DNA of 64,000 nucleotides. It comes from Nocardioides dongkuii (lineage in GTDB: Bacteria > Actinomycetota > Actinomycetes > Propionibacteriales > Nocardioidaceae). The stretch lies in NCBI RefSeq assembly GCF_014127485.1, contig NZ_CP059903.1, positions 930,001 through 994,000 on the forward strand, written 5' to 3'. Positions 58,001 to 64,000 of the stretch are shown here, one piece after another (position 1 is the stretch's first letter; each line of letters starts with the position of its first letter). A program made the position numbers and the translations under genes. Under the pieces are notes generated by a model that was given only the letters and a program-made list of their open reading frames with translations, did not search any database and had not been told where the DNA came from.

Positions 58001-59350
58001 GTGGACGCGCGCGAGGTGGGCCTGGGACTGGACTTCTGCCTCCGCGTGGGCGAGGTGCTGCTCGCCTCGGGGGCGGGGGCCGCCGACGTGACGGCGACGA
58101 TGCAGACGCTGGCCCGGCACGTCGGGCTGCGCGGTGCCGAGGTCGACGTGACCTTCACCTCGCTGTCGATGAGCTACCAGCGCACTCCCGAGGAGGTCCC
58201 GCTGATGTCCACCCGGATGGTGCGGCAGCGGGCGATCGACTACGAGCACCTCACGCGCGTCGACCACCTGGTCCGCGCGGTGCTCCGCGACGAGGTGACC
58301 CTCAAGGAGGCGCGGGCCTCCCTCGCCCGGGTGGTCTCCTCGGGTCACGACCGGCCACGGTGGGCGATCACCCTCGGGTGGGGCGTGATGTGCGCGGGCG
58401 TCGCCCTGCAGCTGGGCGGCGGTCCGGTGGTCGTGCTCATCGCGCTCGTCGCGGCGATCAGCATCGACCGGCTGCAGATGTGGATCTCCCGGCGCCGGAT
58501 CCCGACCTTCTACCAGCAGGTCGCGGGCGGCGGCCTCGCGTCGCTGATCGCTCTCGCGGCGTCGGCGACGCCGCTGGACGTGGACGTCTCCCAGGTCGTC
58601 ACCGCCAACATCGTGATGCTGCTGGCCGGCATCGGCTTCATGGGCGCCCTGCAGGACGCGCTCAGCGGCTTCTACATCACCGCCACCGCGCGGGGCACCG
58701 AGGCGATCCTCGCCACGGCGGGCATCATCGCCGGCGTCAGCGGTGGGCTGAGCCTGGCGTACGCGCTGGGCGCCGGGATCTCCGAGATCGACCCCGGCCG
58801 GACCGACCTGCAGTCCCTCGGGATGCTCGCCGTGGGCTCGGCGCTCTGCGCGGGGGCCTTCGCCTACGCCTCGCACGCGCCCCGCCGGATCCTGGTCCCG
58901 ATCGCGCTGGTCGCCGCGGTCGCGACCGTCATCTCCCGGTCCGTCGAGCTCCCCGGCATCGGCCGCACCTGGTCGGTCGCGCTCGCGGCGCTGTTCGTCG
59001 GGCTGGTGAGCTACACGGTCGCGGGCCGGATGCGGGTGCCCCCGCTGGTCGTGGTCGTCTCCGCGGTGGTCCCGATGCTGCCGGGGCTGTCGATCTACCG
59101 CGGCCTGACCCTGCTCGCGGAGGGCGGCACCTCCACGTCCGCCGGCCTGCTGGCGATGGTCACCGCCGCGTCGGTCGCCATCGCGCTGTCCTCCGGCGTG
59201 ATCCTGGGGGAGTACGTCGCGCAGCCGCTCCAGCGCGAGGCGCGGCGGCTGGAGTCGCGGCTCGCCGGACCCCGCCTGGTGGGGCCGTTGCGCTCCCCGG
59301 CGCGCCGGTCCCGCGGCAAGCGGCGGCCGGAGGAGGTCAGCAGCCGCTGA
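58001..59350 (+). CDS. Threonine/serine exporter (ThrE family)
   Basis: A 449-residue membrane protein with an N-terminal cytosolic DUF1212 domain (GLDFCLRVGEVLLASGAGAA, DVTATMQTLARHVGLRGAEV, RAPTRLVSSLVH-like motifs) and about ten hydrophobic helices. It ends in a C-terminal ThrE_2 half (LPGIGRTWSVALAALFVGLV, VVSAVVPMLPGLSIYRGLTL). ThrE of Corynebacterium exports threonine and serine, using the proton-motive force. GTG 58001 lies 7 nt after a -10-like CAGCAT. It is divergent from the YbdK-type gene across 63 bp. Its end overlaps the DUF402 gene by 14 nt. Confidence 0.9.
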   Translation: MDAREVGLGLDFCLRVGEVLLASGAGAADVTATMQTLARHVGLRGAEVDVTFTSLSMSYQRTPEEVPLMSTRMVRQRAIDYEHLTRVDHLVRAVLRDEVTLKEARASLARVVSSGHDRPRWAITLGWGVMCAGVALQLGGGPVVVLIALVAAISIDRLQMWISRRRIPTFYQQVAGGGLASLIALAASATPLDVDVSQVVTANIVMLLAGIGFMGALQDALSGFYITATARGTEAILATAGIIAGVSGGLSLAYALGAGISEIDPGRTDLQSLGMLAVGSALCAGAFAYASHAPRRILVPIALVAAVATVISRSVELPGIGRTWSVALAALFVGLVSYTVAGRMRVPPLVVVVSAVVPMLPGLSIYRGLTLLAEGGTSTSAGLLAMVTAASVAIALSSGVILGEYVAQPLQREARRLESRLAGPRLVGPLRSPARRSRGKRRPEEVSSR

Positions 59351-59855
59351 CCCGCGCCAGCCACGGTGCGGAGGTGGCGGCGTCGTACGGCGGGAGCCCG
59401 CGCAGCACCGCGTCGTGCACCTCGGCGGCGGTGCGCTCGGCCATCGCCACCACCTCCGGCGGGTAGCCGTAGCGGACCTTGTGGTCGGCGAACTCGTCCT
59501 CGTCGTCGACCCAGACCCGGCCGGTCTCGCCGCGGATCACGTCGAGGTCGAGGTCGACCGCGCGCAGCACGGCGCCGTCCCAGACCGGCTCGGTGGTCAT
59601 GTCGACGTACACCGAGCACCAGATCCCGGGGGCGTGGAAGGTGGGCAGGCTCGCGCCGCCCCGCGGCACCAGCGTCACCGAGGCCACGTCGGCGACGAAC
59701 GCCGCCCCGGGGCGCGCGTACGGCGTGCCGGCGGGGAAGCCCAGCCAGTCGCCGTGCTCGTCGCCGCCGAGGTAGGTGCCGGCGAACTCCCAGTGCGGGC
59801 GCCCGCCCCACTTGGTCATCACGCAGCGGACCGGGTCGCCGGGGGAGAGGGTCAC
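59337..59855 (-). CDS. DUF402-domain protein
   Basis: A 172-residue protein of the DUF402 (FomD/nucleoside-diphosphatase-like) family. GDPVRCVMTKWGGRPHWEFA opens the beta-barrel, and the conserved region WDGAVLRAVDLDLDVIRGET, then VWVDDEDEFADHKVRYGYP, contains the acidic D-x-D-x-D-E-F cluster that binds metal in this family. Members hydrolyse nucleoside di- or triphosphates. The family match and residues are clear; the exact substrate is not. It shares its strand with the SDR and monooxygenase genes (9-nt gap to the SDR gene) and may belong to their operon. Confidence 0.88.
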   Translation of the reverse strand: MTLSPGDPVRCVMTKWGGRPHWEFAGTYLGGDEHGDWLGFPAGTPYARPGAAFVADVASVTLVPRGGASLPTFHAPGIWCSVYVDMTTEPVWDGAVLRAVDLDLDVIRGETGRVWVDDEDEFADHKVRYGYPPEVVAMAERTAAEVHDAVLRGLPPYDAATSAPWLARVSGC

Positions 59856-59864
59856 GTGCCCTTT

Positions 59865-60707
59865 CTAGACGACCTTGACCTTCTTCGGCATGACCCGCTT
59901 CGACACGCGGGCGACGACGTCCTGGTAGCGCGAGCCGAGGACCCGCCCGAGCTGGTGCACGGCGTGCGCGTCGAGGCCGACCAGCACCCGCGCCTTGTTG
60001 CTGAGCACGCCGTCGACGATGATCTCGGCGGCCCGCTCCGGGGTCATCTTGGCGAGCTTCTTGTCGAAGAGCTTCGCGGTGGCGTCCTTGTCCTCGGTGG
60101 CCGAGACCCGGGCGTTGCGCGCGATCGCGGTCTTGATGCCGCCGGGGTGCACGACGGTGACGCCGACGGGGTGGCCCGCGGTCAGCATCTCCATCCGGAT
60201 CGCCTCGGTCATGCCGCGCACGGCGTACTTGCTGGCGTTGTAGATGCTCTGGCCGGGCATCGAGACCAGGCCGAAGAGCGAGGAGAGGTTGACCAGGTGC
60301 CCGTCGCCGGAGGCGATGAGGTGCGGCAGGAACTCCTTGGTGCCGGTGAGCACGCCGGTGAGGTTGATGCCGAGGATCCAGTCGATGTCGTCGTAGTCGA
60401 GGTCGACGAAGTCGCCCGCGAGCGCGACGCCGGCGTTGTTGACCATCACGTTGACCCGGCCGAACTGGTCGACCACGGACCTGGCGTACGCCGCGAACGC
60501 CTCCCGGTCGCTCACGTCGAGGCGGTCGCTGCGCACCTCGCGCGCGCCCGCCGCCCTCACCAGGTCGACGGTCTCGGCGAGGCCGGGCTCGTTGACGTCG
60601 GAGATCGCGAGCAGCGCGCCGCGGCCCGCGACGTTGACCGCCAGGGCCCGGCCGATGCCGGAGCCGGCGCCGGTGATGACGACGACCTTGCCATCGAGGG
60701 TCTTCAT
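59865..60707 (-). CDS. Short-chain dehydrogenase/reductase
   Basis: A 280-residue SDR. The cofactor motif VVVITGAGSGIGRALAV (TGxxxGxG) and N-N-A-G (MVNNAGVALAGDF) are present. The catalytic serine lies in LVNLSSLFGLV and the YNASK tetrad in SIYNASKYAVRGMTEAI. The C-terminal extension (TPERAAEIIVDGVLSNKARV) is that of the classical SDR subgroup acting on lipids or alicyclic alcohols. Its ATG overlaps the monooxygenase stop by four bases (ATGA), so the alcohol dehydrogenase and the flavin monooxygenase are coupled. A step pair alcohol-ketone-ester is plausible. Confidence 0.92.
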   Translation of the reverse strand: MKTLDGKVVVITGAGSGIGRALAVNVAGRGALLAISDVNEPGLAETVDLVRAAGAREVRSDRLDVSDREAFAAYARSVVDQFGRVNVMVNNAGVALAGDFVDLDYDDIDWILGINLTGVLTGTKEFLPHLIASGDGHLVNLSSLFGLVSMPGQSIYNASKYAVRGMTEAIRMEMLTAGHPVGVTVVHPGGIKTAIARNARVSATEDKDATAKLFDKKLAKMTPERAAEIIVDGVLSNKARVLVGLDAHAVHQLGRVLGSRYQDVVARVSKRVMPKKVKVV

Positions 60708-62242
60708 GCACTCACGTCCTCACGTGTGGGGGTGGATCCGGTCTGGTCCGGGGCGACGTCGTACGCCGCCTGGTCGAAGCGGGAGAGCGAGGCGCGCATC
60801 GAGGCGGTGGTCCGCGGCCAGGTGATGGTGTTGCGGCCGTGGGCGTCGAGGTACCAGCTCGAGCAGCCGCCGGTGCTCCACACGGTGCGCTTCATCCGTC
60901 GCTGCAGCGCGGCGTTCCAGCGCCGGGTCGCGCGCTCGGTCGGCTCGACCGCACCGTACCTGCCGGCGCGCATCGCGCGGACCGCCTCGCGCAGGTACTG
61001 CACCTGCGACTCGATGACGAAGACCATGCTGGAGTGGCCGAGCCCGGTGTTGGGGCCGACGATGAAGAACAGGTTGGGGAACCCCGGCACCGTGGTGCCC
61101 TTGTACGCCGCCATCCCGTGCTCGCGCCAGGTCTCGGCGACCGTGCGGCCCGTGCGGCCGGTCACGTGCTCGGTGATCGGCAGCTCGGTGGTGTAGAAGC
61201 CGGTCGCCACGACGATCACGTCGACGGGACGCTCGGTGCCGTCGGCGGTGACGACCGCGCGGTCGGTGACCCGGGTGATCCGGTCGGTGACCAGGTCGGC
61301 GTTGTCGGCGTCCAGCGCGGGGTAGTAGGTGTTGGAGATCAGGATCCGCTTGCACCCGATCTGGTACGACGGGGTGGCGCGGGCGCGCAGGTCGGGGTCC
61401 TTGATGCCGAGCCGCAGGTTGGCCAGCGCGAGCTTCTTGGCCGGCCAGGCGATCTTCGGCTGCCAGGTGAACGCCGGCACGTAGGTCTCGCGGGCCCAGT
61501 AGATGGCGGTGCGGTAGGCCTTCTGCAACCCGGGCAGGCGGCGCAGCGCCGCGCGCTCGACCGCGGAGTAGCGCCGGTCGTTGCGGGGGATCACCCAGGG
61601 CGCGGTGCGCTGGTAGACGTCGAGGTGGCCGGCGACCTTCTGGACCTCGGGCACGATCTGGATCGCCGAGGCGCCGGTGCCGATGACCGCGACCCGCTTG
61701 CCGGTGAGGTCGACCGAGTGGTCCCACCGCGCGGAGTGGAACAGCTCGCCCTCGAAGTCGGCGAGGCCCTCGATGTCGGGGAGCTTGGGCTCGGAGAGGC
61801 CGCCGGCCCCGAGGACCAGCGTGCGCGAGCGCACCTCGCCGGTGGCGTCGCCGGAGAGCCGGCACACCCACTCCTGCGCGGCGTCGTCCCACCGGGCGTC
61901 CTCGAGCCGGGTGCGGAAGGCGAACCGGTCGAGCGTGCCCGACTCCGCGGCGACCCGGCGCAGGTAGGCCTGGATCTCCGGCTGCTGGGAGAACGACATC
62001 GACCAGTCCGGGTTGGGCGCGAAGGAGAAGGAGTAGAGCTGGCTCGGCACGTCGCAGGCGGCGCCGGGGTAGGTGTTGTCGCGCCAGGTGCCGCCGACCT
62101 CGTCGCCCTTCTCGACCACGAGGAAGTCGGTCTCGCCGTCCTCCTGGAGCTTGATCGCCGCGCAGAGGCCGGAGAAGCCCGCGCCCACCACGAGGTGGTC
62201 GACCCGGGTCGGCGCGGTGCCGCGGAAGGGGGAGCTCGTCAT
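60704..62242 (-). CDS. FAD/NADPH-dependent Baeyer-Villiger-type monooxygenase
   Basis: A 512-residue class B flavoprotein monooxygenase. The N-terminal FAD motif is HLVVGAGFSGLCAAIKLQED. It is followed by EVGGTWRDNTYPGAACDVPS, which covers the BVMO-type GGTW region, and the NADPH motif RVAVIGTGASAIQIVPEVQ. The fingerprint segment near residue 160-180 is present only in part (LHSARWDHSVDLTGKRV). Such enzymes insert oxygen into cyclic or linear ketones, or hydroxylate. ATG 62242 lies 7 nt after a -10-like TACGGT (leaderless). TTG 62272 would add 10 poor residues. It is divergent from a TetR gene, its likely repressor. Confidence 0.88.
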   Translation of the reverse strand: MTSSPFRGTAPTRVDHLVVGAGFSGLCAAIKLQEDGETDFLVVEKGDEVGGTWRDNTYPGAACDVPSQLYSFSFAPNPDWSMSFSQQPEIQAYLRRVAAESGTLDRFAFRTRLEDARWDDAAQEWVCRLSGDATGEVRSRTLVLGAGGLSEPKLPDIEGLADFEGELFHSARWDHSVDLTGKRVAVIGTGASAIQIVPEVQKVAGHLDVYQRTAPWVIPRNDRRYSAVERAALRRLPGLQKAYRTAIYWARETYVPAFTWQPKIAWPAKKLALANLRLGIKDPDLRARATPSYQIGCKRILISNTYYPALDADNADLVTDRITRVTDRAVVTADGTERPVDVIVVATGFYTTELPITEHVTGRTGRTVAETWREHGMAAYKGTTVPGFPNLFFIVGPNTGLGHSSMVFVIESQVQYLREAVRAMRAGRYGAVEPTERATRRWNAALQRRMKRTVWSTGGCSSWYLDAHGRNTITWPRTTASMRASLSRFDQAAYDVAPDQTGSTPTREDVSA

Positions 62243-62249
62243 GGCCCCG

Positions 62250-62288
62250 ACCGTAGGGGTGTTATTGAACAAGTGTCAATAGTAGGAT
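62250..62288. promoter_or_regulatory. Divergent promoter/operator region of monooxygenase and TetR
   Basis: On the minus strand, TTGACA (62279-62274) and TACGGT (62255-62250) are 18 nt apart. On the plus strand, TAGGAT (62283-62288) is a possible -10 for a leaderless GTG at 62296. The dyad ATTGA-N7-TCAAT (62264-62280) overlaps both and is a candidate TetR operator. Confidence 0.45.
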
Positions 62289-62922
62289 GGGAAATGTGAC
62301 CGGCCCCGCACGCACCCGCCTGAGCCCCGAGGAACGGCGCGCCCAGCTGCTCGACCTGGGCGTGCGGCTGCTCGCCACCCGCTCCCTGGACGAGCTGAGC
62401 ATCGACGTGCTCGCCGAGGAGGCCGGCATCTCGCGGGGGCTGCTCTACCACTACTTCGGCAACAAGCACGCCTTCCACGAGGCCGTCGTACGGCGTGCTG
62501 CCGACGACCTGATCGCGCAGACCGCGCCGCCCGTCGAGGGGGACCCGGTGGAGCGGCTGCTGGTCTCGGTGACGGCGTACGTCGACTACGTGGTGGCCAA
62601 CTACGAGGGCTACCTCTCGCTGGTCAAGGGCGCCGCCGGCGGCAACGACACGCTGCGGCGGATCTACGACGAGGCCCGCTCGGCGCTGACCGACCGGATC
62701 TTCCGCGAGGACGCGGAGGGGCAGCTGATCACGGACACGCCGGCCAGCCGGCTCGTGGTGCGCGGCTGGTCGGCGATGGCCGAGGAGCTGGTGCTGACCT
62801 GGAAGGTGGAGCCGAACGGCGTCTCCCGCGAGGACCTGATCGCGATCGTCGCCGGCTCGTTGCCCGCGCTCGTGGAGGCGGTGGGCGCCGGGGGCGTCGG
62901 CCCGGGCCCCGCCGCCGAGTGA
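62287..62922 (+). CDS. TetR-family transcriptional regulator
   Basis: A 211-residue regulator. The helix-turn-helix reads LSIDVLAEEAGISRGLLYHY, then FGNKHAFHEAVVRRAADDLI. The ligand-binding part contains VDYVVANYEGYLSLVKGAAG, typical of KstR-like or CprB-like TetR proteins sensing acyl or lipophilic effectors. It starts at ATG 62287 or, if transcribed without a leader, at GTG 62296. It is divergent from the monooxygenase/SDR operon across 44 bp with a shared dyad, so it probably represses that operon. It is convergent with the aminotransferase gene, separated by a hairpin. Confidence 0.9.
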   Translation: MGNVTGPARTRLSPEERRAQLLDLGVRLLATRSLDELSIDVLAEEAGISRGLLYHYFGNKHAFHEAVVRRAADDLIAQTAPPVEGDPVERLLVSVTAYVDYVVANYEGYLSLVKGAAGGNDTLRRIYDEARSALTDRIFREDAEGQLITDTPASRLVVRGWSAMAEELVLTWKVEPNGVSREDLIAIVAGSLPALVEAVGAGGVGPGPAAE

Positions 62923-62939
62923 CGCGACCAGCGCGTCAC
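62919..62939. terminator. Hairpin between TetR and aminotransferase genes
   Basis: GTGACGCG (62919-62926) and CGCGTCAC (62932-62939) form a perfect 8-bp stem with a 5-nt loop between convergent gene ends. The left arm contains the TGA stop of the TetR gene. Confidence 0.45.
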
Positions 62940-62955
62940 CCGACGGCGAGGAGGG

Positions 62956-64000
62956 TCAGTCGCCCCGGACGACGGCGGCGAGCTGGTCGAGGCCCCAGGT
63001 GAGGTCCTCGGCGGAGATCACGAGCGGCGGCGCGAGCCGGATCGTGGAGCCGTGGGTGTCCTTGGCGAGCACGCCGCGGGCCATCAGGGCCTCGCAGACC
63101 TCGCGGCCGGTGCCGACCGCGGGGTCGATGTCGACGCCGGCCCACAGCCCGCGGGTGCGGACGGCGAGGACGCCGTGCCCGATCATCGCCTCGAGCTGCT
63201 CGGTCATCAGCACGCCGAGCTCGGCGGCCCGGTCCTGGTGCTCGCCGGTGGCGAGCATGTCGACGACCGCGCGCCCGACGGCGCAGGCGAGCGGGTTGCC
63301 GCCGAAGGTGGACCCGTGCTGGCCGGGGCGCAGCACGCCGAGCACCGAGCGGTCGGCGACCACGGCGGAGACCGGCACGATGCCGCCGCCGAGGGCCTTG
63401 CCGAGCACGTAGATGTCGGGGACGACGTCCTCGTGGTCGCAGGCGAACGTCTTGCCGGTGCGACCGAGGCCGGCCTGGATCTCGTCGGCGGCGAAGAGCA
63501 CGTCGCGCTCGGTGCACAGCGCGCGGATGCCGCGCAGGTAGCCGTCCGGCGGGATCACGACGCCGCCCTCGCCCTGGATCGGCTCGATGAGCACGGCGGC
63601 GGTGTTCTCGGTGATCGCGGCCTCGATCGCGGCGAGGTCGCCGTACGGCACGGTGACGAAGCCGGGGGCGAACGGGCCGAAGCCGTCGCGCGCGTCGGGG
63701 TCGTCGGAGAAGCCGACGATGGTGGTGGTGCGGCCGTGGAAGTTGCCCGAGGCGACGATGATCTCCGCCTGGTCCGGCGCGATGCCCTTGACCTCGTAGC
63801 CCCACTTGCGGGCGACCTTGATCGCGGTCTCGACGGCCTCGGCGCCGGTGTTCATCGGCAGCACCAGGTCCTTGCCGCACAGGTCGCCGAGCGCGGTGCA
63901 GAAGTCGGCGAACTGGTCGTGCACGAACGCGCGGCTGGTCAGCGTGACGCGGCCGAGCTGCTCGGTCGCGGCCTGGACCAGCGTGGGGTGGCTGTGCCCG
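62956..64000 (-). CDS. rocD: Ornithine--oxo-acid aminotransferase (partial, C-terminal part)
   Basis: The gene enters from the right edge; about 347 C-terminal residues are visible. It is a class III PLP aminotransferase: GHSHPTLVQAATEQL and VTLTSRAFVHDQFADFC at the window edge, VLPMNTGAEAVETAIKVARK, IIVASGNFHGRTTTIVGFSD, ADEIQAGLGRTGKT and the PLP lysine in VLGKALGGGIVPVSAVV, then GSTFGGNPLACAV. The residues around MNTGAEAVETA and EIQAGLGRTG follow the ornithine aminotransferase subgroup rather than ArgD. It would convert ornithine to glutamate semialdehyde in arginine catabolism. The N-terminus is outside the window. Confidence 0.88.
   Translation of the reverse strand, partial: GHSHPTLVQAATEQLGRVTLTSRAFVHDQFADFCTALGDLCGKDLVLPMNTGAEAVETAIKVARKWGYEVKGIAPDQAEIIVASGNFHGRTTTIVGFSDDPDARDGFGPFAPGFVTVPYGDLAAIEAAITENTAAVLIEPIQGEGGVVIPPDGYLRGIRALCTERDVLFAADEIQAGLGRTGKTFACDHEDVVPDIYVLGKALGGGIVPVSAVVADRSVLGVLRPGQHGSTFGGNPLACAVGRAVVDMLATGEHQDRAAELGVLMTEQLEAMIGHGVLAVRTRGLWAGVDIDPAVGTGREVCEALMARGVLAKDTHGSTIRLAPPLVISAEDLTWGLDQLAAVVRGD

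Overview
This 64-kb window is very GC-rich chromosomal DNA (about 70% GC or more by eye) from a high-GC Gram-positive bacterium. It looks most like Nocardioides or a close relative in the Propionibacteriales. The support is a 13E12/DUF222 HNH gene behind an actinobacterial-type LexA box, a DUF6318 lipoprotein, a c-di-AMP (ydaO-type) riboswitch in front of an NlpC/P60 gene, an actinobacterial GlgA/GlgC pair, a solo WS/DGAT-type acyltransferase, and many apparently leaderless genes. I see no rRNA, tRNA, CRISPR array, insertion sequence or prophage. Both ends cut through genes: a PLD-helicase on the left and an ornithine aminotransferase-like gene on the right.

Layout. 0-1.3 kb: 5' half of a PLD/DEAH helicase. 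1.4-8.3 kb: a catabolic island with a quinone-oxidoreductase-like MDR, a citryl-CoA-lyase-like protein and a CaiB/BaiF CoA-transferase on the minus strand, then an amidohydrolase, an IclR regulator and a LigB/LigA-type extradiol dioxygenase pair. Both divergent promoter regions carry GGACA/TGTCC-type inverted repeats, which suggests one IclR regulon. 8.3-16 kb: a conserved protein of unknown function, a TetR-controlled DUF308/flavoprotein disulfide reductase operon with twin operators, small secreted and membrane proteins, and a secreted amidase. 16-21.5 kb: an HhH-GPD protein, unknown proteins, a VapBC module and the SOS-boxed 13E12 HNH gene. 21.5-32.6 kb: LLM oxidoreductase, NERD protein, riboswitch-controlled NlpC/P60, DUF2237, a SWIM-SNF2 helicase, a desaturase, a VOC protein, an SprT-like protease and small proteins. 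32.8-45.4 kb: mainly carbohydrate genes (GH15 glucoamylase, aldo/keto reductase, gluconokinase, glycogen synthase GlgA, GlgC), plus RlmC, a DksA/TraR-type protein and a mismatch glycosylase. 45.4-54 kb: secreted and lipoproteins, a lower-GC gene pair, and an orphan type III-like DNA methyltransferase next to a repeat cluster. 54-64 kb: FUSC transporter, DinB, YbdK-type ligase, ThrE exporter, and an SDR/flavin-monooxygenase operon with its TetR regulator.

Main points beyond the gene list. (1) Six copies of a roughly 48-bp inverted-repeat element with the core GGACGTCATACGAG...CTCGTATGACGTCC. Two lie between convergent gene ends and four lie in a 149-bp tandem duplication upstream of the methyltransferase. 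(2) A 10-mer, TGTCCACAGG, sits 49-51 nt upstream of three start codons. (3) Single-base indels interrupt gntK (two, compensating), glgA and glgC, all within 5.3 kb; this is either sequence error or loss of glycogen synthesis. (4) Two tiny translationally overlapping ORFs of 31 and 20 codons. (5) A common leaderless architecture, with a -10-like hexamer 6-7 nt before the start codon, helps fix many starts.
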